A stretch of 64,000 bases of DNA from Flavobacterium sp. MFBS3-15. GTDB taxonomy: Bacteria > Bacteroidota > Bacteroidia > Flavobacteriales > Flavobacteriaceae. Below, piece by piece: positions 33,136-41,782 of this stretch (position 1 is the first letter of the stretch; every line of letters begins with the position of its first letter). A program made the translations under genes and the position numbers. Location of the stretch: positions 1 to 64,000 of the forward strand of contig NZ_JAPCHV010000004.1 in NCBI RefSeq assembly GCF_026107645.2. Reading direction: 5' to 3'. The notes beneath the pieces were generated by a model. The model was not told where the DNA came from. It did not search any database and was given only the letters and a program-made list of their open reading frames with translations.

Positions 33136-33711
33136 TTAGGGTCGAATCACTTTTACCTGCAGGTTGTTCCCCAGCTTGATGATGGCCGAAGGCTTTGCAG
33201 ATACTTTTTCACGGTGCAAATTTACGATATAGTCTACGCCGTCCAAAATATGATGGTCTATTTCTTTGAAAGAATTGGGCGTAGGCATCCCGCTGATATT
33301 GGCCGAAGTAGACACAAGGGGCTTCTTCATGCGCTCCATCAGCTTGTAGCAGAAAGGCTCCTTAACCAGGCGTACGCCAAGGCTCTTATCTTCTGCAATG
33401 ATGTTCGGCGCCACGTTGCGCGGGTTGTCCAGAATCAGGGTAGTGGGCTTTTCGCTAAGGTCGAGTATCTGCCAGGCAACCTCCGGTATCTCCCTGAATA
33501 CATTGTGCATCATGCGGTCGCTGTTCATCAGCACGATCATGCTTTTGCTCTCTTCGCGCTGCTTCAGGGCGTATATTTTCTTTACGGCTTCGGGATTAGT
33601 CGCATCGCAGCCAATACCCCACACAGTATCAGTTGGGTACAGGATAATGCCGCCGTTTTTTATGGCTTCAAAGGCGTTATGAACCTCCTGGTTTATGTTT
33701 TGATCTGACAT
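33136..33711 (-). CDS. L-threonylcarbamoyladenylate synthase (Sua5/YrdC/YwlC)
   Basis: 191 residues. It makes threonylcarbamoyl-AMP, the precursor of t6A37 in tRNAs that read ANN codons. GGIILYPTDTVWGIGCDA is the N-terminal signature, followed by KQREESKSMIVLM and the C-terminal LVSTSANISGMPTP. Length fits the YrdC domain alone. It is translationally coupled to cca (adjacent stop and start), an operon of two tRNA-processing genes. Confidence 0.94.
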   Translation of the reverse strand: MSDQNINQEVHNAFEAIKNGGIILYPTDTVWGIGCDATNPEAVKKIYALKQREESKSMIVLMNSDRMMHNVFREIPEVAWQILDLSEKPTTLILDNPRNVAPNIIAEDKSLGVRLVKEPFCYKLMERMKKPLVSTSANISGMPTPNSFKEIDHHILDGVDYIVNLHREKVSAKPSAIIKLGNNLQVKVIRP

Positions 33712-33744
33712 TTTGATCTGTTTAAAATATTTTTAGTTCCCTAT

Positions 33745-33780
33745 ACCCCTAAAATCATATTAAATATAGGATTTAGGGGT
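33745..33780. repeat. Hairpin upstream of the Sua5 gene
   Basis: ACCCCTAAAATC (33745-33756) and GATTTAGGGGT (33770-33780) pair with one bulged base around a 13-base AT loop. It lies 34 bases upstream of the Sua5 start (minus strand), in a 228-base gap. Function unknown; could be a leader element or a repeat remnant. Confidence 0.5.
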
Positions 33781-33939
33781 GAGCCGGGGGTGTTTTTTTG
33801 TACCGATAAATATGACTTTTGATGGCTGACATGATGATTTTTGGGTATGGTTTTCTTTTATGTGAACTACAATCCCAAAATCGGGTCCTTCCGAGTCATT
33901 TTTCATTCGCAAAAAGTTGAATTTTACGTTATATCGAAA

Positions 33940-35043
33940 TTATTTATAGCTATTTATTGTTTCAATAATTTTTTGCAATTCTTCCTTGTTCATCACCGGG
34001 CTTACCGGCAAACTCAAAACCTCCTCATGTATTTTTTCCGTGATCGGGAAGGATAGGTTATTCAGTTCCGGGTACGCTTCCTGCTTATAGGGCGGTATGG
34101 GGTAGTGGATGAGCGTCTGGATACCGTTCTCCTTCAAGTATTGCTGCAGCCCGTCACGATCTTTCGTCCGAATGACAAACAGGTGCCAAACATGTTCCCT
34201 TTCATTATCGGGAAGCCACGGCAATACTATTTCAGGATGTGTTATATTTTCCAGATAGTAGTTCACAACGTCCCTGCGTTTTTCATTCTCCGCATCAAGG
34301 TACTGCAGCTTTACATCCAGAACCGCTGCCTGTATCTCGTCCAGCCTTGAGTTCAGACCCCGGTACCTGTTTACATACTTTTCTTCCGATCCGTAATTCG
34401 CCAGTGCCCTCACCGTTTTGGCTAATGCGTCATCATTGGTAGTGACTGCACCGCCATCGCCCAGCGCCCCGAGGTTCTTGCCCGGGTAAAAACTGAATCC
34501 TGACGCATGGCCCAGGTTGCCTGTCTTTATGCCATTCCATTCCGCGCCTATGGCCTGCGCGTTGTCCTCTATTATTTTCAGGCCGTGCTTTTGTGCCAAG
34601 GCCTTCAGTTCTTCCGAAAACACCACCCGCCCGTACAGGTGCACGATCATGATGGCCCTGGTCTTTGCCGTAATGGCAGCTTCAATTTTGGAAATGTCTA
34701 TATTATAGGTATCGATGTCCGGCTCCACCAGAACAGGCACCAGCCGGTTATCGGTAATGGCGAGTATGGAGGCAATGTACGTATTTGCCGGAACGATCAC
34801 TTCGTCGCCCTCCTGCATGATGCCGAGCTCCATATACGCTTTCAGTATCAGGCGGAGCGCATCCAGCCCGTTGGCCACGCCAATGGCATTTTTGCATCCG
34901 ATATATTGGACCAGGTTGGCCTCAAACTGCTTTACCTCGTCGCCCAAAAGGTACCACCCGCTCCTGAAAACCTTCAGCAGGCGCGCCTCAATTTCCTGCT
35001 GGTGCAGGAGGTTTATTTTTTGCAGGTCGAGGAACTTTATCAT
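33940..35043 (-). CDS. DegT/DnrJ/EryC1 sugar aminotransferase (FdtB/QdtB-like)
   Basis: 367 residues from ATG 35043 ([19 protein letters not shown]). A PLP enzyme that aminates nucleotide-linked keto-sugars. [40 protein letters not shown] and the PLP-lysine motif [16 protein letters not shown] are in order. The N-terminus resembles FdtB/QdtB enzymes that make dTDP-3-amino-3,6-dideoxyhexoses. It is divergent from the GT4 gene at the edge of the glycan cluster. No other nucleotide-sugar gene is in the window, so its substrate is inferred. Confidence 0.9.
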   Translation of the reverse strand: MIKFLDLQKINLLHQQEIEARLLKVFRSGWYLLGDEVKQFEANLVQYIGCKNAIGVANGLDALRLILKAYMELGIMQEGDEVIVPANTYIASILAITDNRLVPVLVEPDIDTYNIDISKIEAAITAKTRAIMIVHLYGRVVFSEELKALAQKHGLKIIEDNAQAIGAEWNGIKTGNLGHASGFSFYPGKNLGALGDGGAVTTNDDALAKTVRALANYGSEEKYVNRYRGLNSRLDEIQAAVLDVKLQYLDAENEKRRDVVNYYLENITHPEIVLPWLPDNEREHVWHLFVIRTKDRDGLQQYLKENGIQTLIHYPIPPYKQEAYPELNNLSFPITEKIHEEVLSLPVSPVMNKEELQKIIETINSYK

Positions 35044-35118
35044 TTTACCGGATTTGACAAACAAAAATATAGAAACTTTATAGACAACGCCATTAAAAAA
35101 CATTTCCTTTTTGTTTTG

Positions 35119-35152
35119 TTGCCTTTCGGGCACGCCGATTTTATTACATTTG
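35119..35152 (+). promoter_or_regulatory. Possible promoter of the GT4/ATP-grasp unit
   Basis: Exact -7 box TACATTTG (35145-35152) with a -33-like TTG at 35119-35121 (23-base spacer, at the long end). Transcription would begin near 35159, which favours the ATG at 35171 over the one at 35162. Confidence 0.5.
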
Positions 35153-35170
35153 CGCAACTAAATGCAATGT

Positions 35171-36280
35171 ATGAGGCTACTACAGGTTACGGCATCAAAA
35201 GGCTGGCGCGGGCACGAGCAGAAGATCATCTATCTGTATGAGGCGTTCCGTGATTACGGCTATGTAGAGGACCAGTGGATCGTTTGTGTAAAGGATTCCG
35301 AGATATATAAAGTGGCCCAAAGCAAGAACATGCAGGTAATAGGCATGGACCTGGGTGGCGAGTACGACCTCAAATTTGCCAAAGCGCTAAAGAGGATAGC
35401 CGACGAAAACCGCGCCGACATCGTGTTCATACACAACAGCGAGTCGCATACCCTTGCTGTGCTGTCGTCGCTTTTCTATGGGCTGAAGATACCGTTGGTG
35501 CTGTGCCGTACGCTCATCAAGAGGGTAGATACCAATTTCCTGCGTAAATGGAAATACAATTACAAAGGCATCAAAAAGATCATCTGCGTGTCGCAGCCCG
35601 TGGTCGAAGTGCTCAAATATGCCGTGAAGGACCACAGCAAGCTGTGCGTAGTGGGCAGCGTGACCGACATCAATAAGTTCCAACACACCGATACCGGTAT
35701 TTTGCGGAAAGAGTTCAACATCCCGCAGGATATGAAGATCATAGGCAACATTGCGGCATTTACCGCAATGAAGGACCTGTTTACCTGGGTGCGTACCGTG
35801 GCCGAGCTCAAAAGCAGGGGTGTGAGGGCTGCCTACATCATCATCGGCGATGGCCCGCAGGAACCCGAAGTGAAGTCGCTGGCACAGGAGCTTGGCGTAT
35901 ACGATGACATCATCTGGGCCGGTTTCCGTAAAGACATCCCGCAGGTGCTCCCGGAGTTCGACCTGTTCCTGTTTACCTCCAACAACGAGCCTACGGGCGG
36001 GGTGCTGCTGGAATCGTATGCCTGCCGTGTACCCATTGTAGCTAACAATGCCGGGGGTATCGGAGAGGTGCTCATTCACGGCAAAACCGGGCTGATGGCC
36101 GAAGTAGGCAACCCATCGTCTTTTGCCGACAAGGTGCAGGAACTGCTTTATGATGAACCATTACAAAAGAAATTTACCCATAACGGCTACGAATTCCTGA
36201 AGGATAACTTCACCAAGGAAGTGATCGCCAAAAAAATGTTTGACGAACTCAACGAAGTACTAATTGCTTCCAAAAAATAA
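35171..36280 (+). CDS. Glycosyltransferase family 4
   Basis: 369 residues from ATG 35171 (MRLLQVTASKGWRGHEQK); an ATG three codons earlier is possible but lies almost on the predicted transcript start. The GT-B fold shows the acceptor-side GWRGHEQKIIYL loop and, in the C-terminal half, IGDGPQEPEVKSLAQELG, FLFTSNNEPTGGVLLESYACR and VANNAGGIGEVL (nucleotide-sugar binding). It probably adds a sugar to lipopolysaccharide core or another surface glycan on the cytoplasmic face. It ends three bases before the ATP-grasp gene, so they form an operon. Confidence 0.92.
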   Translation: MRLLQVTASKGWRGHEQKIIYLYEAFRDYGYVEDQWIVCVKDSEIYKVAQSKNMQVIGMDLGGEYDLKFAKALKRIADENRADIVFIHNSESHTLAVLSSLFYGLKIPLVLCRTLIKRVDTNFLRKWKYNYKGIKKIICVSQPVVEVLKYAVKDHSKLCVVGSVTDINKFQHTDTGILRKEFNIPQDMKIIGNIAAFTAMKDLFTWVRTVAELKSRGVRAAYIIIGDGPQEPEVKSLAQELGVYDDIIWAGFRKDIPQVLPEFDLFLFTSNNEPTGGVLLESYACRVPIVANNAGGIGEVLIHGKTGLMAEVGNPSSFADKVQELLYDEPLQKKFTHNGYEFLKDNFTKEVIAKKMFDELNEVLIASKK

Positions 36281-36283
36281 ACT

Positions 36284-37165
36284 ATGAACTTTTTCAAAAG
36301 GAAATTCTATCGTTTTTATGTAGATTATCTCAGCGCCTATTCGGATAACGATATAAAATACGTTAAGGCCCAGTACTACCTCAAGAATGAGCGCCATCTA
36401 AACCTTGAGGAACCTGAAGAGTTCATGGAAAAGATACAGTGGCTCAAGCTGTTTCATTATACGGGGGCCTACAAGGACTTTGCCGACAAGTATGAGGTGC
36501 GCAAGTATGTCAGGGATAAAGTGGGTGACCACATACTCAATGATATCTATGGCATTTACGAATATCCGGAGGAGATCGACCTTACCGAGCTGCCAAACAG
36601 CTTTGTGCTCAAATGCACCCATGCATCGGGCACGAACATCGTGGTGAAGGACAAAAGAAGGCTGGACTGGCCGAAGGCTGCAAAGCGCCTAAAAAAATGG
36701 CTGGCGGCCAATTACTACAAAAAAAGCCGCGAACGAATTTATAAGGATATCCATCCCCGCATCATCGCTGAGAAATACCTGAGCGAACTGGCCGACGGTT
36801 CCCTTATCGACTACAAATTTTACTGTTTTCACGGCAAGCCGGAGTATGTGCTTGTAAAGGTAAATGAAGGGGGGACCGACAAAAAGTGCTATTACAGCAT
36901 GGACTGGCAAAAGGTACTGCCCGAAAATCCGGGTGCCGGCTTCCTGATGACCGACATCCCCAAACCATCCAACTTTGATGAAATGAGGGAGGTGGCCGTA
37001 AAGCTATCCGAAGGCTTTATCTTCATGCGCGTCGACCTGTATTCTGTTAACGGTAAAACACTGTTTGGCGAAATGACGTTCTTCCCGACCGGAGGCATCA
37101 AGCGCCTGGCGGTGGAAAGATTAAATAAGGAAATGGGGGATTTGATAAAATTGCCGGCGAGGTAA
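36284..37165 (+). CDS. ATP-grasp (TupA-like) ligase of glycan cluster
   Basis: 293 residues. The pattern matches TupA-like ATP-grasp proteins: EKIQWLKLFHYTGAYKDFAD at the N-terminus, then FVLKCTHASGTNIVVKDK and IIAEKYLSELADG, DYKFYCFHGKPEYVLV and FGEMTFFPTGG. These enzymes join amino acids or amines to polysaccharides (teichuronopeptide-type). Cotranscribed with the GT4 gene upstream. The four-hairpin repeat at 37171 begins six bases after its stop. The acceptor and amino donor are unknown. Confidence 0.88.
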   Translation: MNFFKRKFYRFYVDYLSAYSDNDIKYVKAQYYLKNERHLNLEEPEEFMEKIQWLKLFHYTGAYKDFADKYEVRKYVRDKVGDHILNDIYGIYEYPEEIDLTELPNSFVLKCTHASGTNIVVKDKRRLDWPKAAKRLKKWLAANYYKKSRERIYKDIHPRIIAEKYLSELADGSLIDYKFYCFHGKPEYVLVKVNEGGTDKKCYYSMDWQKVLPENPGAGFLMTDIPKPSNFDEMREVAVKLSEGFIFMRVDLYSVNGKTLFGEMTFFPTGGIKRLAVERLNKEMGDLIKLPAR

Positions 37166-37170
37166 AATGC

Positions 37171-37276
37171 TCCGCGAAGTCTCCTGACTTCGTGGAAGTG
37201 ATGGCATGTCTCTGACATGGGTAAAAAGGTCTGGAGACCTTTAAACGCTCCCGCAAAGTCGGGAGACTTCGCGGAA
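37171..37276. repeat. Four-hairpin palindromic element (REP-like)
   Basis: Outer 14-bp perfect inverted repeat (TCCGCGAAGTCTCC 37171-37184; GGAGACTTCGCGGA 37262-37275). Inside, four hairpins follow each other: 37172-37195, 37205-37219 (CATGTC-TCT-GACATG), 37225-37242 (AAAGGTCT-GG-AGACCTTT) and 37251-37274. The first and last are inverse copies of each other. Each tip contains a GTCT/GAC motif. It resembles bacterial REP clusters mobilised by RAYT transposases, but no such gene is in the window. Confidence 0.88.
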
Positions 37277-37337
37277 CAGTAGTACACAGCATCAGTTGAC
37301 TGCGGATGGCTGTATGCAGTCGCCGTTGTTCTTTACG

Positions 37338-38468
37338 TCACATGAGTGTCAATAAATAACCCATTAAGGAACCGCCCAAAACAACAAACGCGCTGTTTAA
37401 TTTCTTATATCCTAATAAAACAGCCATACTGATAACTGCGATTAAAATTGTCCGCCAATCGGTTATTGTTTCTTTACCCATCTCAATACACACTGCTGTA
37501 ATGATGGCGACAGACACTACGTTTACAGCGTCTAAAAAGGCCGAAAACAGTTTTGAATCCCGCATTTTCTTTACGATTGGGTTTAGCAGGGCGACAAAAA
37601 TAAAAGAAGGTAAAAAAATGGCGATTGTCGAAATGATTGCCGCTGTCCACTCATTAATCTGGTAGCCGATGAAAGTTACGGATGAAAAAACAGGGCCGGG
37701 CGTAATCTGCCCTACCGCAATGGCATCAATCAATTGCTGTTTTGTCAAAAGCCCTGCAGATACTAACTCCGTGTCCAAAAAAGCAAACAAGGCATAGCCG
37801 CTCCCATAGAGGATGGCTCCGATTTTCAGGAAAATCAAAAACAACCTTGCGTTGGTTTCGGTAAGTAAGGCGCTATTGGCAACAGGAAATAAAGCCAGTG
37901 GAATGAAAACGTTGAGGTTTTGCTGTTTCCTGTTGTCCAGGTAAGCTGCGCCCGATGCCAAAAAACCTGCTCCAAACATCAGGTAAATTTCGTGGATGCC
38001 ATACAAAGAACCGATCAGGGCAACTAATCCGGTAAGGATTAATCCTGCCGACTTCAGTGATTTCTTGGCCAATGGAAAAATGGCTGCCAGGATAATGGCA
38101 ATAATGGCAGGCTTTATTCCGTAAATGAACGGCTGTACTTCCGGGACCTGCCCGTATTGCCTGTAGAGGTAAGCGAAAATGCCGGTAACTAAAACGGCCG
38201 GTAAAATGAAGCAGGTGCCCGCCAGGATCAGGCCTTTGTAACCGCCTTTTTCGCGCCCTATATGAATTGCCATTTCGGTACTGTTGGGGCCGGGAATCAA
38301 ATTCGTTGCCCCCATCAGGTCCAGGAAGTGCTGTTCGGACAGCCATTTTCTTTTGGTGACCACTTCGTGCTGCATCATGGCTATATGGGCAGCCGGCCCG
38401 CCAAAGCCAATGATGCCCAGCTTCAGGAAAAGTCGTGCAATTTCGTTTAAAGGCGCATTATGCTCCAT
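37338..38468 (-). CDS. chrA: Chromate transporter, ChrA family
   Basis: 376 residues from ATG 38468 (MEHNAPLNEIARLFLKLG). Two homologous CHR halves with ~10 membrane segments: the first has GIIGFGGPAAHIAMM and LIPGPNSTEMAIHIG, the second has FLKIGAILYGSGYALF and DAIAVGQITPGPVFSSVTFIG. ChrA exports chromate from the cytoplasm, although many homologues have unknown substrates. Its start overlaps the end of the DoxX gene by 11 bases, so the two are coupled. Confidence 0.92.
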   Translation of the reverse strand: MEHNAPLNEIARLFLKLGIIGFGGPAAHIAMMQHEVVTKRKWLSEQHFLDLMGATNLIPGPNSTEMAIHIGREKGGYKGLILAGTCFILPAVLVTGIFAYLYRQYGQVPEVQPFIYGIKPAIIAIILAAIFPLAKKSLKSAGLILTGLVALIGSLYGIHEIYLMFGAGFLASGAAYLDNRKQQNLNVFIPLALFPVANSALLTETNARLFLIFLKIGAILYGSGYALFAFLDTELVSAGLLTKQQLIDAIAVGQITPGPVFSSVTFIGYQINEWTAAIISTIAIFLPSFIFVALLNPIVKKMRDSKLFSAFLDAVNVVSVAIITAVCIEMGKETITDWRTILIAVISMAVLLGYKKLNSAFVVLGGSLMGYLLTLM

Positions 38469-38892
38469 TTTTTGAGAGGCTTTTGTCAGCCGACCACATA
38501 CCGCCACCTTTGATCAACAAAAAAATACTGCCCAGGAGCATTGCCCAATCGGTCCGGCTTCCGTGCATCATTTCCCAAAAGCCTTTTTCGGCCAAAACTT
38601 CCGATTTGGTTGTGGCAAAAGCTACGAGCATGATAATGATAAGCGGGATGCTTGCCGGTCGGGTTAAGAGTCCAATGAGGACCAGCGTTCCGCAAATAAT
38701 TTCGGAGACTCCAACAAAACTGCCTAAAAATTCAGGCGAAGGCAAGCCTATCTTTGCGAACCTTCCCGCGCCAAGTATGTCGGCAAATAAAAATTTCTGT
38801 ATCCCTTCGGAAAGAAATACGGCCCCAACCATCAACCTGATCAGGATTGTTGTTTTTGAGCTGTCTGTATTTAATACCCTGTTCTTCATCAT
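38458..38892 (-). CDS. DoxX-family membrane protein
   Basis: 144 residues with four membrane segments: RLMVGAVFLSEGIQKFLF is the DoxX start, followed by GSFVGVSEIICGTLVLIGL. DoxX-like proteins are small inner-membrane proteins sometimes linked to thiol or oxidative stress. Two consecutive ATG codons (38892, 38889) could start it. It lies between the glycosyltransferase gene upstream (26-base gap) and chrA (overlap). Confidence 0.88.
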   Translation of the reverse strand: MMKNRVLNTDSSKTTILIRLMVGAVFLSEGIQKFLFADILGAGRFAKIGLPSPEFLGSFVGVSEIICGTLVLIGLLTRPASIPLIIIMLVAFATTKSEVLAEKGFWEMMHGSRTDWAMLLGSIFLLIKGGGMWSADKSLSKNGA

Positions 38893-38917
38893 TGCCGGAT
38901 GTTATGTGGTTAAAAAA

Positions 38918-39775
38918 CTACTTTCCCTTCAGTCGGTAAATCCCCAATGCTTTTTTAAGCGATTTATTGAACAGCACCCAGTTTACGTACAGGCCGTTCT
39001 TGAAACTGGTCCACCACCATGCAGCGTGGGGGAGTATGCCGCTGCTTATGGTCGCTTCCATCGGTTTGGACACGATGAAGTCATTCTTCACATCGTCCCA
39101 TTTGATGTTGCCGTAGCCGTCAAACTCGTTCACCTTGTTCTTCTCGTGGATGATGGACATCCACAGCCTTTTGTCGGTCACCTGCTTTACACGGGTCTCA
39201 TTTTTCCAGTGGTTGTGGTCGTTGGCCCACACGGTGGTAGGGCTTTCGTTCTTCTCGATCAGGCTGATGAACGGGTTGAAGATATGTTCCTTTTTGCCCA
39301 GCATGATCACGGGCTTTATTTGCAGCGAATAGCCTTTTATCACGTCGATGGCAAGGTAATCCTGGTTGTTGAACTGTTTCTGCACCTCGTCGATGAAAGT
39401 GTTTCGGATGCAGTCGTCGTTATCGATGCGCGAGGTGATGAGGTAGGGCTTGCCAACGGTTTCGGCAGTGATGAGCTTTTGTATCTCGGGGTAGAAAGCC
39501 GGCATGCCCTCAATGTAAAACAGCCTGATGTTCGGCTCGTTTCCAATGATGGCGGCAATCTTCTGCCTGTAGGTTTCGGGCGTGGTCACATCAAAATAGA
39601 TGAGCCACTGGAAATTTTTGTTTACCTGTGCCGCCACCGACGGGAAGCAGAAGTTCTCGAACAGCCACAGCCGGTGCTCCAGCCACTCATCGGTAAGCAG
39701 GGATTCGTTGTTTTTGGTAACGTCCCACTTTGGGTTTTTCAGGTTAAAGCGGGTAATGAGGTAATGGCTGAACAT
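38918..39775 (-). CDS. Putative rhamnosyltransferase-like glycosyltransferase
   Basis: 285 residues. The N-terminal HYLITRFNLKNP, then LTDEWLEHRLWLFENFCFPS and FQWLIYFDVTTP, fit the putative rhamnosyltransferase family, with the DxD-like metal site in SRIDNDDCI (~125-133). The WWWTSFKNGLYVNWVLF tail is also typical. It likely builds a surface glycan. First gene of the minus-strand set GT-doxX-chrA. Sugar specificity is a family-name inference only. Confidence 0.82.
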   Translation of the reverse strand: MFSHYLITRFNLKNPKWDVTKNNESLLTDEWLEHRLWLFENFCFPSVAAQVNKNFQWLIYFDVTTPETYRQKIAAIIGNEPNIRLFYIEGMPAFYPEIQKLITAETVGKPYLITSRIDNDDCIRNTFIDEVQKQFNNQDYLAIDVIKGYSLQIKPVIMLGKKEHIFNPFISLIEKNESPTTVWANDHNHWKNETRVKQVTDKRLWMSIIHEKNKVNEFDGYGNIKWDDVKNDFIVSKPMEATISSGILPHAAWWWTSFKNGLYVNWVLFNKSLKKALGIYRLKGK

Positions 39776-39815
39776 AATGCGGCTTAGGTTGATAATTACA
39801 ATCTAATTTATTTAA

Positions 39816-39952
39816 CCACATAGATACATAGGTTTAAAGCCTTGAAAAGGGATGCTTAAGGACACAAAGCGTGAAGCGTAGCTTCATCTATGTGGCAATA
39901 TGCTGTCTCACGGCTGCCAAAAGCACTATGAACCCTATGTTTCTATGTGGTT
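39816..39952. repeat. Intergenic palindromic repeat (AACCACATAGA family)
   Basis: 19-base arms at 39816-39834 and 39934-39952 are inverse copies with one mismatch (AACCACATAGATACATAGG). Inside lie GAAGCGTAGCTTC and a further ATCTATGTGG copy. Occupies the gap between the rhamnosyltransferase-like gene and the promoter of the WaaP-like kinase. Confidence 0.82.
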
Positions 39953-40000
39953 ATGATATTTTAGACAGATACTTAATTTGGGTAAAAATAGCGCAATTAT

Positions 40001-40032
40001 TTGAAGTGTAAAATGCAAAATGGTTACTTTTG
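40001..40032 (+). promoter_or_regulatory. Promoter of the WaaP-like kinase gene
   Basis: -33 TTG (40001-40003), 21-base spacer, exact -7 TACTTTTG (40025-40032). It supports the ATG at 40053 and argues against an upstream start at 40020, which would lie inside the promoter. Confidence 0.68.
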
Positions 40033-40052
40033 TACAAAATTTGCAATTGCCG

Positions 40053-40826
40053 ATGACCAAAGCCATCCATCCTGAATTCCTTTCGCAGTCAAAAGAAATA
40101 ACCCATATCATTGAGAATTTCGAGACAGAAGGCGTTCTTTTCATCGACGGCAAGCGCAACAAGATCAGGCTCTTCCCGCTTGGTGGCATGACGGTAAATG
40201 TAAAGTCCTTCAAAGTACCTAACATCCTCAATAAGCTGGTGTACCGCTTTTTCCGCAAGGGCAAGGCACAGCGCTCCTATGAGTTTGCCAACAGGCTGCT
40301 CGAAAAAGGCATCGGAACACCGCAGCCCATCGCCTATTTTGAGAATAAAGGCCCTTTCTCTTTTAAGGACAGCTACTACATGAGCGAGCAGCTGGAGGCC
40401 GACCTTACCTTCCGCCAACTGATTGAGATACCGGACTACCCGGAACACGAAACCATACTGCGCCAGTTTACGCAATTTACATTCAGGCTGCACGAGCTGG
40501 GCATTGAGTTCCTGGATCACACACCGGGCAATACCCTGATTAAAAAGACGGGCCACGAAAAATATGAGTTCTTCCTGGTCGACCTGAACCGGATGAACTT
40601 CCACAGCAGCAAAATGACGCTGAAGCAAAGGGTCATCAACATGGCTAAGCTCACCCCCGAAATGCGCCTGGTGGAGGTGATGTGCGACGAATATGCAAAG
40701 CTGTACGGCAGGCCTTATGATGAGGTGCTGTCCCTGATGGTTAAGTATACCGAATATTTCAGCAACCGCTTTCACCGCAAGCGCCGCATCAAGGAAAAGC
40801 TTGGGCTTCGCAAAAAAACAAAATAA
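40053..40826 (+). CDS. Lipopolysaccharide core kinase, Kdo/WaaP-like
   Basis: 257 residues from ATG 40053 (MTKAIHPEFLSQSKEI). Protein-kinase-like fold: a Lys region in SFKVPNILNKLVYRFFRKGK, the catalytic loop FLDHTPGNTLIKK (HxPGN) and the metal-binding FFLVDLNRMNF. These features fit the lipopolysaccharide kinase (Kdo/WaaP) family, which phosphorylates inner-core sugars of LPS on the cytoplasmic face. The C-terminal tail is very basic (FHRKRRIKEKLGLRKKTK), suggesting membrane contact. Located among glycosyltransferases, which supports an LPS role. Confidence 0.87.
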   Translation: MTKAIHPEFLSQSKEITHIIENFETEGVLFIDGKRNKIRLFPLGGMTVNVKSFKVPNILNKLVYRFFRKGKAQRSYEFANRLLEKGIGTPQPIAYFENKGPFSFKDSYYMSEQLEADLTFRQLIEIPDYPEHETILRQFTQFTFRLHELGIEFLDHTPGNTLIKKTGHEKYEFFLVDLNRMNFHSSKMTLKQRVINMAKLTPEMRLVEVMCDEYAKLYGRPYDEVLSLMVKYTEYFSNRFHRKRRIKEKLGLRKKTK

Positions 40827-40844
40827 CTATCTTTGCCGGAAAAA

Positions 40845-40910
40845 GGTCTGAGGGACTAAGGGACTGAGTGCCTTAGCCGCTAAGAACCTCAGCAACTAAG
40901 CACCTCAGAA
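40845..40910. repeat. Leader palindrome built of CTGAG/CTTAG units
   Basis: The 64 bases 40847-40910 nearly equal their own reverse complement: TCTGAGG...CTGAG...CTTAGC against GCTAAG...CTCAG...CCTCAGA. A -7-like TATCTTTG (40828-40835) lies just upstream, so the palindrome would fill the mRNA leader of the GT2 gene at 40915. Confidence 0.82.
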
Positions 40911-40914
40911 CAAA

Positions 40915-41745
40915 ATGAAAATATCCGTAATAGTGAGTACCTATAATGCAGAACGATGGCTGGAGAATGTCCTGATTGGCTACAGCAACCAGACCTATAA
41001 AGATTTTGAGCTTATTATTGCCGACGACGGCTCTCGCCCTTCCACAAAGGAGCTTATCGACCGTTATGCTGCTGATTACCCTGTTCCTGTGCGTCACCTT
41101 TGGCACGAGGACAAAGGCTACCGCAGGCAGGAGATCCTGAACATTGCCATAATGGAGGCGGCCAACGAGTACATCATCATGACCGATGGCGACTGCATTC
41201 CGCGCAGGGATTTTGTTGCCGTGCATGCTAAATTTGCTGAGAAGGGCAGGTTCCTTTCCGGCGGCTACTGCAAGCTGACCATGAAGGCAAGCGAGGCCAT
41301 CACCAAAGAGGATATCCTCAACGAAAACTGCTTTGATGTGGACTGGCTGAAAAAGCAGGACAAGCTGGGCTTTTCGCAAACACTTAAATTATCGGCAGGC
41401 CCTGTACTGGGTGCTGTGCTCGATACCGTTACTACAACTACGCCGTCATTCAATAACTGCAACTCATCCGGTTTCCGCGAGGACATGATCGCTATCAACG
41501 GCTATGATGAAAGGATGAAATACGGCGGCCCCGACCGTGAATTCGGCGAACGCCTGGAGAATATGGGTGTAAAAGGCAAGCAGATACGCCACAAGGCCGT
41601 ATGCCTGCACCTGGACCATGCCCGCGGCTACAAAACCCCCGAATCGCTGGCGGCCAACCTTGCCATCCGCAAGGAGGTTAAGGAAAAGAAAATCAAGTGG
41701 ACACCTTACGGCATTGTAAAAGAGCCGGGTGTTACGGTGGAGTAA
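40915..41745 (+). CDS. Glycosyltransferase family 2
   Basis: 276 residues. GT-A fold: ISVIVSTYNAERWLENVL and DFELIIADDGS bind the nucleotide sugar, and MTDGDCIPRRDF is the metal-binding DxD. The second half has the acceptor/catalytic pattern of galactosyltransferase-like C-terminal domains (NSSGFREDMIAINGYDE, GGPDREFGERLENMG). It likely extends a surface polysaccharide. It has its own leader carrying a palindromic repeat. Confidence 0.92.
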   Translation: MKISVIVSTYNAERWLENVLIGYSNQTYKDFELIIADDGSRPSTKELIDRYAADYPVPVRHLWHEDKGYRRQEILNIAIMEAANEYIIMTDGDCIPRRDFVAVHAKFAEKGRFLSGGYCKLTMKASEAITKEDILNENCFDVDWLKKQDKLGFSQTLKLSAGPVLGAVLDTVTTTTPSFNNCNSSGFREDMIAINGYDERMKYGGPDREFGERLENMGVKGKQIRHKAVCLHLDHARGYKTPESLAANLAIRKEVKEKKIKWTPYGIVKEPGVTVE

Positions 41746-41782
41746 ACTAAACTCCCCAACACATTACTACAAGCCACGTGCT

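Noticed and set aside
34507-35241. 244-codon open frame on the plus strand
   Set aside because: Overlaps the sugar aminotransferase in antisense and the GT4 gene in another frame; His/Gln-rich with no motif.
38435-39787. 450-codon open frame on the plus strand
   Set aside because: Runs antisense through DoxX and the rhamnosyltransferase-like gene; no motif.
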